A DNA stretch of 64,000 nucleotides from DASUPK01 sp963821705 (GTDB lineage Bacteria; Actinomycetota; Thermoleophilia; Solirubrobacterales; 70-9), in the NCBI GenBank assembly GCA_963821705.1, contig CAWGEV010000004.1:1-64000 (forward strand), in the 5' to 3' direction. The notes beneath the pieces were generated by a model. The model did not search any database. It saw nothing but the letters and a program-made list of their open reading frames with translations, and was not told where the DNA came from. Made by a program: the position numbers and the translations under genes. This document shows positions 36,912 to 45,870 of the stretch, in pieces. How positions within the stretch are numbered: the first letter of the stretch is position 1; every line of letters begins with the position of its first letter.

Positions 36912-38030
36912 TCAGGCGTCCGGATCGCTGGCGGCGACGATCTCCCGCATCAGCCCCGGCACGTCGCCGTGGTCGGAGAGCCAGTCGAGCTGGCGCCGCG
37001 CCCCGGTCCCGTTCTCGATCAGGTCGACGAGGCCGGCCAGCTCGTCCTCCGCACCCAGCTCGCGCGCGTGCTCGCCGAGGTCCTCGATCACCCCGCGGGC
37101 CATCTTCGCCGCGGGCACCTCGAGGCCGTGGTCGAAGTCGATCAGCATCCCCTCGATCCCGACCAGGGCCGCGCGGACCTTGTTGTCGTCGATCAGCTCC
37201 GAGGGGTGCTCGATGCTCGGCACGCCCTCGTCGTAATCCAAGGCGAGGCGGCGGGCCAGGGCCTGGCCGAGGGCGGCGAAGCCGATGGTGTGCTCGACCC
37301 GGGTCTGCTGGTCGAAGACGCGGAGCTCGACGGTGCCCAGGTTGGGGTGCGGGCGAACGTCCCACCAGAGGTAGGTGTAATCGGGGATCGCGCCGCCCCG
37401 CGTCATCTGCTCGACCCGGTGGGAATAGATCTCCCAGGTGCCGTAGTACGGAGGGATGCCCACCCTCGGGAACGCCCGGAAGACCGGCGTGCGGGAGGAC
37501 ATCATCCCGGTTGTCCTGCCACGCCACAGCGGTGAGTTCGAGGACATGCCGAGGAGCAGCGGCAGGTAGCCGCGCATCCCGTCGGCGACGTAGATCGCCT
37601 TCTCCGCGTCGTCGATGCCGACGTGGACGTGGGTGCCGAAGATCAGCTCCTGCTCCGCGATCCAGCTGAGCTCGGCGGCGAGCTCCTTGTAGCGGGGGCG
37701 GTCGACGATCAGCTGGTCCTCGTAGAGGGCCGCGGGATGCGTCCCGGCCCCGCCGATGGCCAGCCCGTTGCGGGCGGCGACCTCGCGGACGGTGCGGCGC
37801 AGGCTCCGCAGCTGCTCGCCGGCCTCCGTGACGTTCGCGCAGGGGCGCGTCGCGACCTCGAGGACCGACTGCATCAGCTCCGGCTTCACCTCGCCGGGGA
37901 GATCCTCCGGCAGGTCGCCGAGGATGGTCTCGATCGACTGCGACAGCTCGAGGGTCTCGGCGTCGCAGATCATCAGCTCCTCCTCGATGCCGACGGTGAA
38001 CGGCGTCCCGGTGAACTCGTGCTCCAGCAC
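36912..38030 (-). CDS. ybdK: YbdK-type carboxylate-amine ligase (glutamate-cysteine ligase 2 family)
   Basis: 372 residues. FTVGIEEELMICD is the ATP/Mg2+ glutamate motif; KPELMQSVLEVATRPC, GGAGTHPAALYED, FGTHVHVGIDD and FPRVGIPPYYGTW are characteristic. Family members show weak gamma-glutamylcysteine synthetase activity; the true product is often unknown, and actinobacteria use the family in mycothiol-independent or ergothioneine-like chemistry. ATG 38030. Divergent from the aldolase gene, with 148 bases between. Confidence 0.9.
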   Translation of the reverse strand: MLEHEFTGTPFTVGIEEELMICDAETLELSQSIETILGDLPEDLPGEVKPELMQSVLEVATRPCANVTEAGEQLRSLRRTVREVAARNGLAIGGAGTHPAALYEDQLIVDRPRYKELAAELSWIAEQELIFGTHVHVGIDDAEKAIYVADGMRGYLPLLLGMSSNSPLWRGRTTGMMSSRTPVFRAFPRVGIPPYYGTWEIYSHRVEQMTRGGAIPDYTYLWWDVRPHPNLGTVELRVFDQQTRVEHTIGFAALGQALARRLALDYDEGVPSIEHPSELIDDNKVRAALVGIEGMLIDFDHGLEVPAAKMARGVIEDLGEHARELGAEDELAGLVDLIENGTGARRQLDWLSDHGDVPGLMREIVAASDPDA

Positions 38031-38178
38031 CGGTCGGGACCATGACAGCCACGGAAGATGACGTTTGCCGCCGAAGCGTGCGATCTGCGCCCGGCGATCG
38101 GTACTGAGCGCGGATGCAGGCTCCCCGGAATATCGGGCATACTGGCCATCCAGGCCGAATCAGGAGGTAATCCAGAAG

Positions 38179-39099
38179 ATGGAAGTCAAGTCGATCACCG
38201 AGCAGAAGTCGTTGCTCGCAACGCTCTCGCCCGGCAAGCGCGCGCGGCTTCGCCGGCTGCTCTTCGACTACGGCCCCGGCAACGGAACCCTGATGCTGCT
38301 GCCGATCGACCAGGGGATCGAGCACGGACCCAGAGACTTCTTTCCGAACCCCGCCTCCAAGGACCCGGAGTACCAGTTCAGCCTGGCCGCCGAGGCCGGC
38401 TACTCGGCGATCGCCTGCCAGATCGGGCTCGCCACGCGCTACTACCCGGACTACGCGGGCCAGGTGCCGCTGATCCTGAAGGTGAACGGCAAGACCGACA
38501 TCCCGCCCTCGGACGAGGCCTTCTCCTCAACCAACGCGTCCGTCGAGGATGCGGTCCGGCTCGGCGCCGACGCCGTGGGCTACACGCTCTACGTCGGCTC
38601 CCCGCGCCAGGCGGACGACCTGCACCAGCTGAAGGGCGTGCGCGAGGACTGCGAGCGCTACGGCATGCCGCTGGTGGTCTGGTCCTATCCGCGCGGCCGC
38701 GACATCGACAAGAAGGGCGGGCAGGTCTCGTTCTACGCGATCGACTACGCGGCCCGCATGGCGATGGAGATGGGCGCCGACATCGTCAAGCTCAACTTCC
38801 CGAAGTTCGACCCCGAGAAGGACAAGGACCAGCCCGCTCCCTACAACGAGATGGACGTCACCCCCGAGGAGGCGGTGCGCCAGATCGTCGAGTCGGCCGG
38901 CCGCTCCCTGGTGGTCCTCTCCGGCGGATCGAAGACCGACGACGAGACGGTCCTCGAGCACACCCGGATCATCACGCAGGCGGGCGGCTCGGGCGTGATC
39001 TTCGGCCGCAACGTCTGGCAGCGCGAGAAGAACGAGGCGCTGGAGATCATCGGCCAGATCAAGGAGACGCTGCTCAGCAACGTGCGGCGGATTCCGTAG
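38179..39099 (+). CDS. Class I fructose-bisphosphate aldolase (DhnA/FbaB type)
   Basis: 306 residues of an archaeal/DhnA-type class I aldolase: LLPIDQGIEHGP, KVNGKTDIPP, GADAVGYTLYVGS, and Schiff-base Lys in VKLNFPKF (ADIVKLNFP) with phosphate-binding VLSGGSK and GVIFGRNVWQ. Converts fructose-1,6-bisphosphate to triose phosphates. ATG 38179 is preceded by AGGAGGT (38162-38168), so it is preferred over the longer frame starting at 38065. Confidence 0.93.
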   Translation: MEVKSITEQKSLLATLSPGKRARLRRLLFDYGPGNGTLMLLPIDQGIEHGPRDFFPNPASKDPEYQFSLAAEAGYSAIACQIGLATRYYPDYAGQVPLILKVNGKTDIPPSDEAFSSTNASVEDAVRLGADAVGYTLYVGSPRQADDLHQLKGVREDCERYGMPLVVWSYPRGRDIDKKGGQVSFYAIDYAARMAMEMGADIVKLNFPKFDPEKDKDQPAPYNEMDVTPEEAVRQIVESAGRSLVVLSGGSKTDDETVLEHTRIITQAGGSGVIFGRNVWQREKNEALEIIGQIKETLLSNVRRIP

Positions 39100-39122
39100 G
39101 GATCCGCGGCACGCACACCGGC

Positions 39123-39298
39123 GATGAAGGCGGGCCCGGGGCGGATCGGTCGCCTGCGGAATGAACGCGCCTCCGGCGGGTCGGTCGAGCGCGGCAATGA
39201 AGTCGGTCCCGGGGCGGACCGGTCGAGCAATTGGCGCGTTCTGCCCGCATAGCGGGCAATAGGCGCCAGGTCCGGATGGTTTCGGCGGTACCTGGCGC
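39123..39298 (+). other. Structured intergenic region: imperfect repeat and two competing hairpins
   Basis: An imperfect 29-base direct repeat (CCCGGGGCGGA core) is at 39123-39151 and 39198-39226. Next is the perfect hairpin GCCCGC-ATA-GCGGGC (39243-39257), enclosed by TGGCGC (39232-39237) paired with GCGCCA (39263-39268). The same GCGCCA begins GCGCCAGGT, which pairs perfectly with ACCTGGCGC (39290-39298) across an 18-base loop. The two structures are mutually exclusive. Between the aldolase and nuclease genes; role unknown. Confidence 0.45.
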
Positions 39299-39368
39299 GT
39301 TATTCACCCATATGGTGAGAAAGGTGCCAATCGTCGGATAGTTCCGGGCCGCTCAGCATCATCGGGGA

Positions 39369-39917
39369 GTGAGACGACCGCTTCGCCGCGGCGCCCTGCG
39401 GGCGCCCCTCCTCATTGCCGCAGTTCTGATCGCCGCCTACCTCTCGCGTTGCGGACTGGAGCATGGCGGCCCCGCCGACCGCGCGGGCCCCCTCACCGCC
39501 CGCGTCACCCACGTCGTCGACGGCGACACGATCGACGTGGAGATGCCCGACGGCTCGGACGAGGCCGTCCGCTACATCGGCATCGACACACCGGAGACCG
39601 TGAAGCCCGGCACGCCGGTGCAGTGCGGCGGGCCCAGGGCGCACGAGGCGAACGAGCGGCTGGTCGGCGGCCGCTCGGTGACGCTCCGCTTCGACGCGGA
39701 GCGGCGCGACGTCTACGGGCGGCTGCTCGCCTACGTCTTCCTCCCCCGCGCCGGTCCCGCCAGGGCCCAGCTGTTCGTCAACGCCGAGCTCGCCCGCCGT
39801 GGCCTCGCCCGCACCCTGACCATCCCTCCGAACGACTCTCACGCGCCCCTCTTCGCCCGCCTGGCGAGCCGCGCGGGCGTGCGCGGATGGGGTCTATGGG
39901 GGGAGTGCCCTCTATAG
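39369..39917 (+). CDS. Secreted staphylococcal-nuclease-like (thermonuclease) protein
   Basis: 182 residues. An N-terminal hydrophobic segment (LLIAAVLIAAYLSRCG) with Cys may be a signal anchor or lipobox-like sequence. The SNase domain has RVTHVVDGDTIDVEM, VRYIGIDTPETVKPG and FDAERRDVYGRLLAYVFL; the catalytic Arg/Asp/Glu positions are retained. Expected to degrade extracellular or periplasm-equivalent nucleic acid. Start GTG 39369. Confidence 0.9.
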   Translation: MRRPLRRGALRAPLLIAAVLIAAYLSRCGLEHGGPADRAGPLTARVTHVVDGDTIDVEMPDGSDEAVRYIGIDTPETVKPGTPVQCGGPRAHEANERLVGGRSVTLRFDAERRDVYGRLLAYVFLPRAGPARAQLFVNAELARRGLARTLTIPPNDSHAPLFARLASRAGVRGWGLWGECPL

Positions 39918-40016
39918 TCGAAGGCGGCCCTGGACGGGGCGTTGGCCGAACTTGTGCGACGTGTCTCTTGCAAGATCGGTTGCTAGCCTGCACGGCCGCC
40001 CCGGGGGGCATTTGCG

Positions 40017-40265
40017 ATGGCTCAGATGCGAATGCGACAGAGCATGGCTCAGATCGAGCTGGCGTTCGAGCAGGAGATGGCGCTCGAGAAACGCCGGCGC
40101 AATCAGCTGCGCAAGCGCGCGGTGAACCGCTCGCGCGCCCGCCGCATCTCCCGCAACGAGTCCCAGGGCAAGATCAGGTTCAGCGTTCTCCTCGTCTGCC
40201 TGACGATCACGGTCGTGACCGTGGTCGTCTCGATGTTCGAGACGCTCGCCTGGCTGATGGGCTAG
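40017..40265 (+). CDS. Small basic coiled-coil membrane protein (hypothetical)
   Basis: 82 residues. The first 50 are a charged helix (MAQIELAFEQEMALEKRRRN, then RKRAVNRSRARRISRN), and the last 25 are one membrane helix (FSVLLVCLTITVVTVVVSMF). A likely cytoplasm-in orientation follows from the positive-inside rule. ATG or an internal Met could start it. No family recognised; a membrane-anchored scaffold is a guess. Confidence 0.6.
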   Translation: MAQMRMRQSMAQIELAFEQEMALEKRRRNQLRKRAVNRSRARRISRNESQGKIRFSVLLVCLTITVVTVVVSMFETLAWLMG

Positions 40266-40423
40266 TCGCTAGCTGCCGCTGCGAGCGCTGGAGAGCCGGT
40301 CGAGGGCGTTGGCGACGGCCTCGTTCGCAGCATCACATTCCCCCTCAGAAGATCGCTTCCCACTCCCTGGGCACCGATCCAGTCGGCTGGCAGAAAGTTC
40401 GAATCATCTAGAGTCCGCCGCCG

Positions 40424-40942
40424 ATGGCCAGGCAGTCGCTGAAACCACAACTCAACCAGATTCGCGCCTGGGTCCGCCAGGGGCGCACCGACGCCTGGAT
40501 CGCGCACCAGCTGGGCGTGCCCGCATCGCAATTGCGTGACTTCCGCAGCCGCCACGGGCTGACGCCCGAGGGCGAGGAGCCCGCGAACGACGTCGACCTC
40601 CGGGACGAGATCGAGGCGGAGATCGAGGCCGAGCTCGGGGAAGCCGAGCCCGAGGATGAGGAAGAGGCCGCCGACGGCGAGGACGAGGACGAGGGCGACT
40701 CGGAGGGCGGCGAGGAGGGCACCGGGCGCCGGCGTCGCCGCCGCAGGCGCGGCCGCCGCGGCCGCGGCCGCCGCAGGCAGCTCGAGGCCACCTTCGACCA
40801 GGGGGACGAGGAGGGCTACGGGATCTGGCTGGACCCGTCGATCAAGGACGACCCCACCTACGCCGAACACTGGGAGGGCCGCAAGGCGCTGAAGGTCACC
40901 ATCGAGCCCGAGCGGATCGTGCTCGAGCGCGTCGACGACTAG
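40424..40942 (+). CDS. Helix-turn-helix protein with acidic and Arg-rich tracts (hypothetical)
   Basis: 172 residues. Residues 1-45 resemble a helix-turn-helix (IRAWVRQGRTDAWIAHQLG, VPASQLRDFRSRHG). Then ~65 residues very rich in Asp/Glu (EAEIEAELGEAEPEDEEEAA), an Arg block (RRRRRRRRGRRGRGRRR), and a compact C-terminus with EGYGIWLDPSIKDDP and ALKVTIEPERIVLERVDD. The opposite-charge tracts suggest intramolecular contacts or nucleic-acid binding regulated by charge. No family named. Confidence 0.65.
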   Translation: MARQSLKPQLNQIRAWVRQGRTDAWIAHQLGVPASQLRDFRSRHGLTPEGEEPANDVDLRDEIEAEIEAELGEAEPEDEEEAADGEDEDEGDSEGGEEGTGRRRRRRRRGRRGRGRRRQLEATFDQGDEEGYGIWLDPSIKDDPTYAEHWEGRKALKVTIEPERIVLERVDD

Positions 40943-41032
40943 TTTCTGCGCGGCGGGTCCTGTCGCCGAATTTCATCGACACGCGCAAGGGCGCGTGTCG
41001 ACGGTGAAATTCGGCGCCACCCGCCGCAGAAA
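40943..41032. repeat. 90-base near-perfect inverted repeat between converging genes
   Basis: Starts immediately after the stop of the helix-turn-helix gene and ends 2 bases before the stop of the next convergent gene. Arms TTTCTGCG.../...CGCAGAAA (40943-40986 and 40991-41032) pair over about 38 of 44 positions, including CGCCGAATTTCA/TGAAATTCGGCG and GACACGCGC/GCGCGTGTC; loop AAGG. Could serve as a bidirectional terminator; the length is unusual for that. Confidence 0.8.
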
Positions 41033-41034
41033 CG

Positions 41035-41373
41035 TCAGTCGTCCACGGGCACTATTCGCCCGCCGCCGTAGTCCATGGCGCCCCGCAGGTACTGGAAGAA
41101 GGCGCCGTCCACGATCGCCTGCGGGTCCAGGTCGACGGCGCTCATCGGGGCCGCCCGGCGCGCCGCGTCGAGGCACCAGTCGGTGCCGCGGCCGTAGAGG
41201 TCGGCGAGCTCCTGCGCCGAGAAGGTGGGGCCGATCCGGCGGCGGAGCTCATCCCGGATCGCCTCCACCGCCCGGTGCGCGGCCCTGGCCGTGCGGGGGT
41301 CGGCGGACAGCTCGCGAAGCCGGTTCGCCCCCTCCTCCCACTGGAAGAGGGCGTTGTCGAGTGGATATGCCAC
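41035..41373 (-). CDS. Hypothetical protein downstream of the GT-C-like operon
   Basis: 112 residues from GTG 41373 (VAYPLDNALFQWEEGANRL). Soluble, helical (AAHRAVEAIRDELRRRIGPT) with FSAQELADLYGRGTDWCLD and a C-terminus around FFQYLRGAMDYGGGRI. It follows the fourth GT-C-like gene by 43 bases on the same strand, so it may be the last gene of that operon. No family recognised. Confidence 0.65.
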   Translation of the reverse strand: MAYPLDNALFQWEEGANRLRELSADPRTARAAHRAVEAIRDELRRRIGPTFSAQELADLYGRGTDWCLDAARRAAPMSAVDLDPQAIVDGAFFQYLRGAMDYGGGRIVPVDD

Positions 41374-41416
41374 GGGACAGGTGTACCCGATGGACGGCAG
41401 GACTTGCGTCGCGCAC

Positions 41417-43663
41417 CTACTCCCCGGTGACGCTGGGAAGCGGCCCGGGCTTGCCGGCCTTGCCGGCCGGCTGCGGCGCCGAGCAGGCCAGGGGGTCCAG
41501 CGGGCCGGTGATCTTCCAGATGTCCACCAGGCCGGCGTTCCCGACGTGCTGGACGTTGCCGGCACGGGAGATCCACTCGCGCTGAACGGGCGCGGTGTCG
41601 GCCGCCGGGTTGTCCTGGTGGAAGGTCGGCGTGGTGATCAGGTAGTTGTAGTTGCCGTTGTTGAGAGCGCCGATGAACTCCGGGCACTGCGAGATCTCGT
41701 TGAAGGAGCCTCGCGGGCCCTTCTCGCCGATGTAGGTGACCTGGTTGCTGGAGTCCGTCCCCCAGAGCCCGTACTGGAAGAGGGCGCCCATCGTCCCGGA
41801 CAGGGCGATCCTCAGGTTCCGCCCATGCCTCGCCCACTCGTAGGCGGGCCCGAGACCCTGGTTGAGCTCGATCGCGGGCTGCTCGGTCTTCGGATAGTCC
41901 GGCGCCGCCAGGGAGTAGCGGTAGTCGAGGTAGTGGGTCTGGGCCATCCGCCCCAAGACCGCCAGGGCGAGCACCGCGGCCAGCCCGATGCCGGCGAGGG
42001 AGACCGGCGAGAGGCCGCGGCGGGAGAGGAAGACGAGCAGAACCGGGAGGGCGACGACCGCCAGCGCGAGCACGAGCGTGCCCGGGATCCGACCGGTGTC
42101 GATCGCGCCGATGGCCCCGGCGCTGACCACGATGAGGATCGCGAGCACCCCCAGCGCACCGAGCCGCCAGACCCGCGCGCGGCTGCGCAGCCGCCAGATC
42201 GCGCGGTCGCCGGTGAAGGGCGGAATCGCCAGCATCGTGAGCGCGAGGACGAGTCCCGGAGCGAGGTAGCGGATGTTGAGCCGAAAGCCGACCGGCATGC
42301 CGTCGGGCCCGGACGCCCCCAGCGGCGTGAGCAGATATGCGATCGCCGCCACCACGGCAACCGCGCCGAGCATCCTCTCGACCCGTCCGCCACGCCACAG
42401 GACGAGGACGACGGCGATCACGGCCAGCGCCAGGTAGGCCGGCCAGAGCACGCCCAGCCGCTCATGCAGCGCCGGAGTGAAGTAGCGGCCCCAGACGCTC
42501 GTGTCGGTCGCGTAGTGGACGATCGCGTAGGGGTGGCGCCCCTGGAGCGCCTCGGCGTGATGGATCGGCCCGATCGACTGCCACGGGAACGGGTTGCCGG
42601 AGACGATCAGGTTGCGGATGTACCAGCAGCCGCTCCCGACCACCATCGCCCCGAGCCACTCCGCCGACGCGCGCAGGCGATAGCCGCCGCCGCTGATCCA
42701 GATCACGCCGATCGTCAGGGCCAGGACCGGCGGCACGACGGTGAGCTTGGTGCCGAGCGCCAGGCCCGCCGCAAGCCCGCCCACGATCAGGACGCCGGAC
42801 GGCGGGCCGGATGGCTGCTTCCCCGTCTCGGCCGATCGCTCCGGCCAGCGGGCGTTGAGCAACACCGCCACCGAGGAGAGGAAGAGCGCGATCGCGACGA
42901 CGTCGTTGTTCGCGTTGCCGGGCTGACGGCTGAAGAGCAGGTTGGCCGCCATCACCGCGGCCACCGCGGCGAGCCCCACAGCGCCGGTCCCGTACGGGCG
43001 CCCGATGCACCAGCCCGCAAACAGGGCCAGGCCGAGCCAGGCCATGTTGATGAGCGGCGAGAGAAAGTCGTTTCCGAAGAGCAGGATGCCGCCGGCGTGG
43101 AGGAGCTCCGAGACCTGCGGGTAGAACCAGTTCAGGTAGAGCGGGTCGGTGTAGAGAAGCCCGGTGATGGAGCCGGTGTCGGCGATGTGAGCCGCGAGCG
43201 GCATGTGGTACCAGAGCGAGTCGCCGCCGTAGATCCCGCGGTCCAGGGCGAGCAGGGTCGGACCGGCCCACTGGGCCGCCACGATCAGGGCGAGAGCGAT
43301 CGCGACGCCGACCTCGAGGCCGCCGACGGCGGGGGCCTGGCGCAGATCCGACTCCTCCCCCTTCCCCCAGTGCGCGACCCGCGCGCCGGCGCGAATCAGC
43401 ATCGGCTCGAGCCGGAGCGCACCGCCACCGAGGATCAGCGACGCGGCCACCAGCAGGACGCCGTTGAGGATGCCGAAGAGCCCGAGCAGCTCGGCGACCA
43501 CCACGAGGAGCCCGATCGCGAGCACCGCATCGGCCAGCAGGGCCGCGGTGCCGGTCCAGCCGGGGAGGGCCGCGCGGCGCGTGGTGCGGCCGGCGATCGT
43601 CATCGAGAGGACGATCGCCACCAGTCCGACCGCGCCGAGGATGTAGTCGCCGAGGCTGCTCAC
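41417..43663 (-). CDS. GT-C-type membrane glycosyltransferase-like protein, paralogue 4
   Basis: 748 residues. Roughly a dozen hydrophobic helices, then a C-terminal ~150-residue extracytoplasmic domain. It shares with its three neighbours the N-terminus (GDYILGAVGLVAIVLSM, LPGWTGTAALLADAVL), the loop motif DSLWYH...YLNWFYPQVSELLH, GNANNDVVAIAL, GTKLTVV, RNLIVSGNPFPW, TPLGASGPDG...NIRYLAPGL, and C-terminal QYGLWGTD...VTYIG, ISQCPEF and a final Cys in PLDPLAC. The DxxWYH loop and RN...GNP motif recall GT-C enzymes (ArnT/PMT type) that use lipid-phosphate sugars. GTG 43663 overlaps the upstream stop (GTGA). No substrate can be inferred. Confidence 0.75.
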   Translation of the reverse strand: MSSLGDYILGAVGLVAIVLSMTIAGRTTRRAALPGWTGTAALLADAVLAIGLLVVVAELLGLFGILNGVLLVAASLILGGGALRLEPMLIRAGARVAHWGKGEESDLRQAPAVGGLEVGVAIALALIVAAQWAGPTLLALDRGIYGGDSLWYHMPLAAHIADTGSITGLLYTDPLYLNWFYPQVSELLHAGGILLFGNDFLSPLINMAWLGLALFAGWCIGRPYGTGAVGLAAVAAVMAANLLFSRQPGNANNDVVAIALFLSSVAVLLNARWPERSAETGKQPSGPPSGVLIVGGLAAGLALGTKLTVVPPVLALTIGVIWISGGGYRLRASAEWLGAMVVGSGCWYIRNLIVSGNPFPWQSIGPIHHAEALQGRHPYAIVHYATDTSVWGRYFTPALHERLGVLWPAYLALAVIAVVLVLWRGGRVERMLGAVAVVAAIAYLLTPLGASGPDGMPVGFRLNIRYLAPGLVLALTMLAIPPFTGDRAIWRLRSRARVWRLGALGVLAILIVVSAGAIGAIDTGRIPGTLVLALAVVALPVLLVFLSRRGLSPVSLAGIGLAAVLALAVLGRMAQTHYLDYRYSLAAPDYPKTEQPAIELNQGLGPAYEWARHGRNLRIALSGTMGALFQYGLWGTDSSNQVTYIGEKGPRGSFNEISQCPEFIGALNNGNYNYLITTPTFHQDNPAADTAPVQREWISRAGNVQHVGNAGLVDIWKITGPLDPLACSAPQPAGKAGKPGPLPSVTGE

Positions 43664-45870
43664 GTCTTGCCCGTAGCTGATCCTCCCGGTTGCCCCTGCC
43701 GGTTGCGCCGATTCGCCTTGCCGCAACCGCTGGGCGAGAGCTCACCGTTGATCCGGAAGACGGAGACCCGCCCCGAGTGCACGACCTCCTGGACGGCGGG
43801 GTCGCCGAGGACCCAGCCCCGCTCGGGCGAGGGGCTGGCGACGGCCGGGATGTTGAGGTCGAGCTTGGGCGTGGTGATCAGGTAGTCGTAGTCGCCGTCG
43901 TTGACGGCCCGCCTGAACGCCGGGCAGGTCGTGATGGCGCGGAAGTCCGCCTCCGGCAAGTGGCGGCCGATGTACTGGACGTAGTTCGAGACCGCGTCGC
44001 CGTAGAAGCCGTACTGGTTGTAGGCACCGCTGGTGCCCGCGACGGCGATGCGCAGGTTCGACGTCGGCTTCGCCCAGCGGACCGCCTTGTCGAGCTCGAA
44101 GCGGAAGTCCTCGGCCCGGGAGTAGCGGTGCGCGAAGTAGGCGTCCTGCTTGGCCCAGCCGACGGCGGCGATCACCAGCGCCAGGGCCGCGCCGGCCAGG
44201 CCGGCGGCGAGCGCGTTGCGGCGCGCCAGGAGGGCGAGGCCGACCGGCGCGCCAATCAGGACGATCCCGATCAGCGCGGCCCACGGGATCGAGGCGAATG
44301 CTCCCTTCCAGGCGACGTTGGCGTCGGAGTAGTGGGAGGTGAAGAAGAGCGCGACCAGGCCGCCGACGATCAAAGGGAGCCGTAGCTTCGGCGGCGTGAG
44401 CCGGGGCTCGAGCGTCAGCAGCGCCAGCCCGAGCGCGAAGCCCGGGACCAGATACCGCAGGTTGATGCCAAAGGCGAGCGGGTGGCCCTCGGGGCCCGCG
44501 GCCGTCAGCGGAGTGAAGAGGTAGGCGATCGCGGCGACGATCGTGACCACGCCCGCGAGCCGCATCGCCGACGACCGTGGCCTTAGGACGGCAAGGATCG
44601 CGCCTCCCGCCGCTCCGCCCAGGATCAGGAACCAGAGCGGCCCCAGCAGGTTCTCGATCGGGTTGAGGAAGTAGACGCGCCAGAGGCTCGTGCTCGGACT
44701 GGCGAAGATGTAATGCGCGACGTTGAAGTCGTCGCGGCCCTCCAGGCCGCGGTTCGGCCCGGGCAGGTCGATCGGGCCGATGTGTCGGATCCAGGGCAGG
44801 GGATTGCCGGAGTGAACGAGGTTCCTGAGGAACCAGAACCCGGCGACCGCGGCGACCCCGCCTACGAACACCCAGAACGCCTTCCAGCGGATCTGCGCCG
44901 GGACGATCAGCGGCACGCCGATCGCCATCGCGGCCGTGGGGCCGGCGATCGTCAGCTTGCTGCCGAGCGCGATCCCGATGGCGAGGCCTGCGACGAGGAG
45001 GGCTCCGAGGGGCGCCGCCGGGGCGCGGGCGGGCGGGCCCTCCCCGCGCGAGTCCCGCGCAGCCCAGGCATTGATCAGGATGGCCGCGGCAGCAAGAAGC
45101 AGGGCGACTGGCACCGTGTCCGTGGCGGGGGTGCCGGCCTCGCGCGGGACCATCGGGCCGGTGTCCATCGCGATCGCCGCCGCGGTCAGCGAGAGCGGGG
45201 CGACGCCGTACGGGCGGCCGATGCACCAGGCGGACAGCAGGGCCACCCCGAGCCAGCCGAAGTTGATCAACGGGCTGAAGATGTCGCGGTTGAAGAGGAC
45301 GATGCCGGCCGCGTGCAGCAGCTCGGAGTTCTGCGGGTAGAACCAGTTGAGGTAGAGCGGGTCGATGAAGTGCATCCCCCACACCGACCCCGTGTCCGCG
45401 ATCCGCGCCGCGAACGGCCCGTGGTACCAGAGCGTGTCGAAGGTCAGCATCCCCCGGCCCCAGACGTCCTGGAGGCCGGTCGCCCAGTGGGCCGCGACGA
45501 AGGCGGCCGCGAGCAGGCACAACACCAGCTGGGGAAGGGGGATGGACGGGGCCGGAGGGGTTCGATCCTCGGTGCTCGGCGCTTTACCGGTGCCATGGAC
45601 CGAAGACGCGTCGCGCACGCCGAACCAGACGCCGAGGCCGACGATGAGAGCGGCCGGGACCAGCACGCCCGTGTAGAGGATCCCGAACGCTCCGAGCAGC
45701 TGGAGGACGACGGTGAGCAGGGCGACCGCCAGGACGGCCTCGGCGAGCCGGGCCGGCGCCCCCTCCCAACCCGGCAGCAGCCGGCGGCGGAGCCGCACAG
45801 CGGCCATCGCCATCGGGAGCGCGACCGCCGCGAGGCCGATGACCCCGAAGAGGTAGTCGCCGAAGCTCAC
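43660..45870 (-). CDS. GT-C-type membrane glycosyltransferase-like protein, paralogue 3
   Basis: 736 residues, same architecture as paralogue 4. Begins SFGDYLFGVIGLAAVALPM. Conserved motifs: DTLWYHGPFAARIAD, LNWFYPQNSELLHAAG, WCIGRPYG, ATDTVPVAL, GSKLTIAG, FLRNLVHSGNPLPW followed by GPIDLPGP, FTPLTAAGPEG and NLRYLVPG. The C-terminal domain has GAYNQYGFYGDAVSNYVQYIG-type sequence, ITTCPAFRRAVNDGDYDYLI, and a terminal Cys in LSPSGC. The GTG start at 45870 overlaps the upstream stop by 4 bases. It is closest to paralogue 4. Confidence 0.75.
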   Translation of the reverse strand: MSFGDYLFGVIGLAAVALPMAMAAVRLRRRLLPGWEGAPARLAEAVLAVALLTVVLQLLGAFGILYTGVLVPAALIVGLGVWFGVRDASSVHGTGKAPSTEDRTPPAPSIPLPQLVLCLLAAAFVAAHWATGLQDVWGRGMLTFDTLWYHGPFAARIADTGSVWGMHFIDPLYLNWFYPQNSELLHAAGIVLFNRDIFSPLINFGWLGVALLSAWCIGRPYGVAPLSLTAAAIAMDTGPMVPREAGTPATDTVPVALLLAAAAILINAWAARDSRGEGPPARAPAAPLGALLVAGLAIGIALGSKLTIAGPTAAMAIGVPLIVPAQIRWKAFWVFVGGVAAVAGFWFLRNLVHSGNPLPWIRHIGPIDLPGPNRGLEGRDDFNVAHYIFASPSTSLWRVYFLNPIENLLGPLWFLILGGAAGGAILAVLRPRSSAMRLAGVVTIVAAIAYLFTPLTAAGPEGHPLAFGINLRYLVPGFALGLALLTLEPRLTPPKLRLPLIVGGLVALFFTSHYSDANVAWKGAFASIPWAALIGIVLIGAPVGLALLARRNALAAGLAGAALALVIAAVGWAKQDAYFAHRYSRAEDFRFELDKAVRWAKPTSNLRIAVAGTSGAYNQYGFYGDAVSNYVQYIGRHLPEADFRAITTCPAFRRAVNDGDYDYLITTPKLDLNIPAVASPSPERGWVLGDPAVQEVVHSGRVSVFRINGELSPSGCGKANRRNRQGQPGGSATGKT

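Noticed and set aside
38058..39164. 368-codon frame overlapping the aldolase
   Set aside because: Different frame from the aldolase, Arg/Gly/Pro-rich, no motifs.
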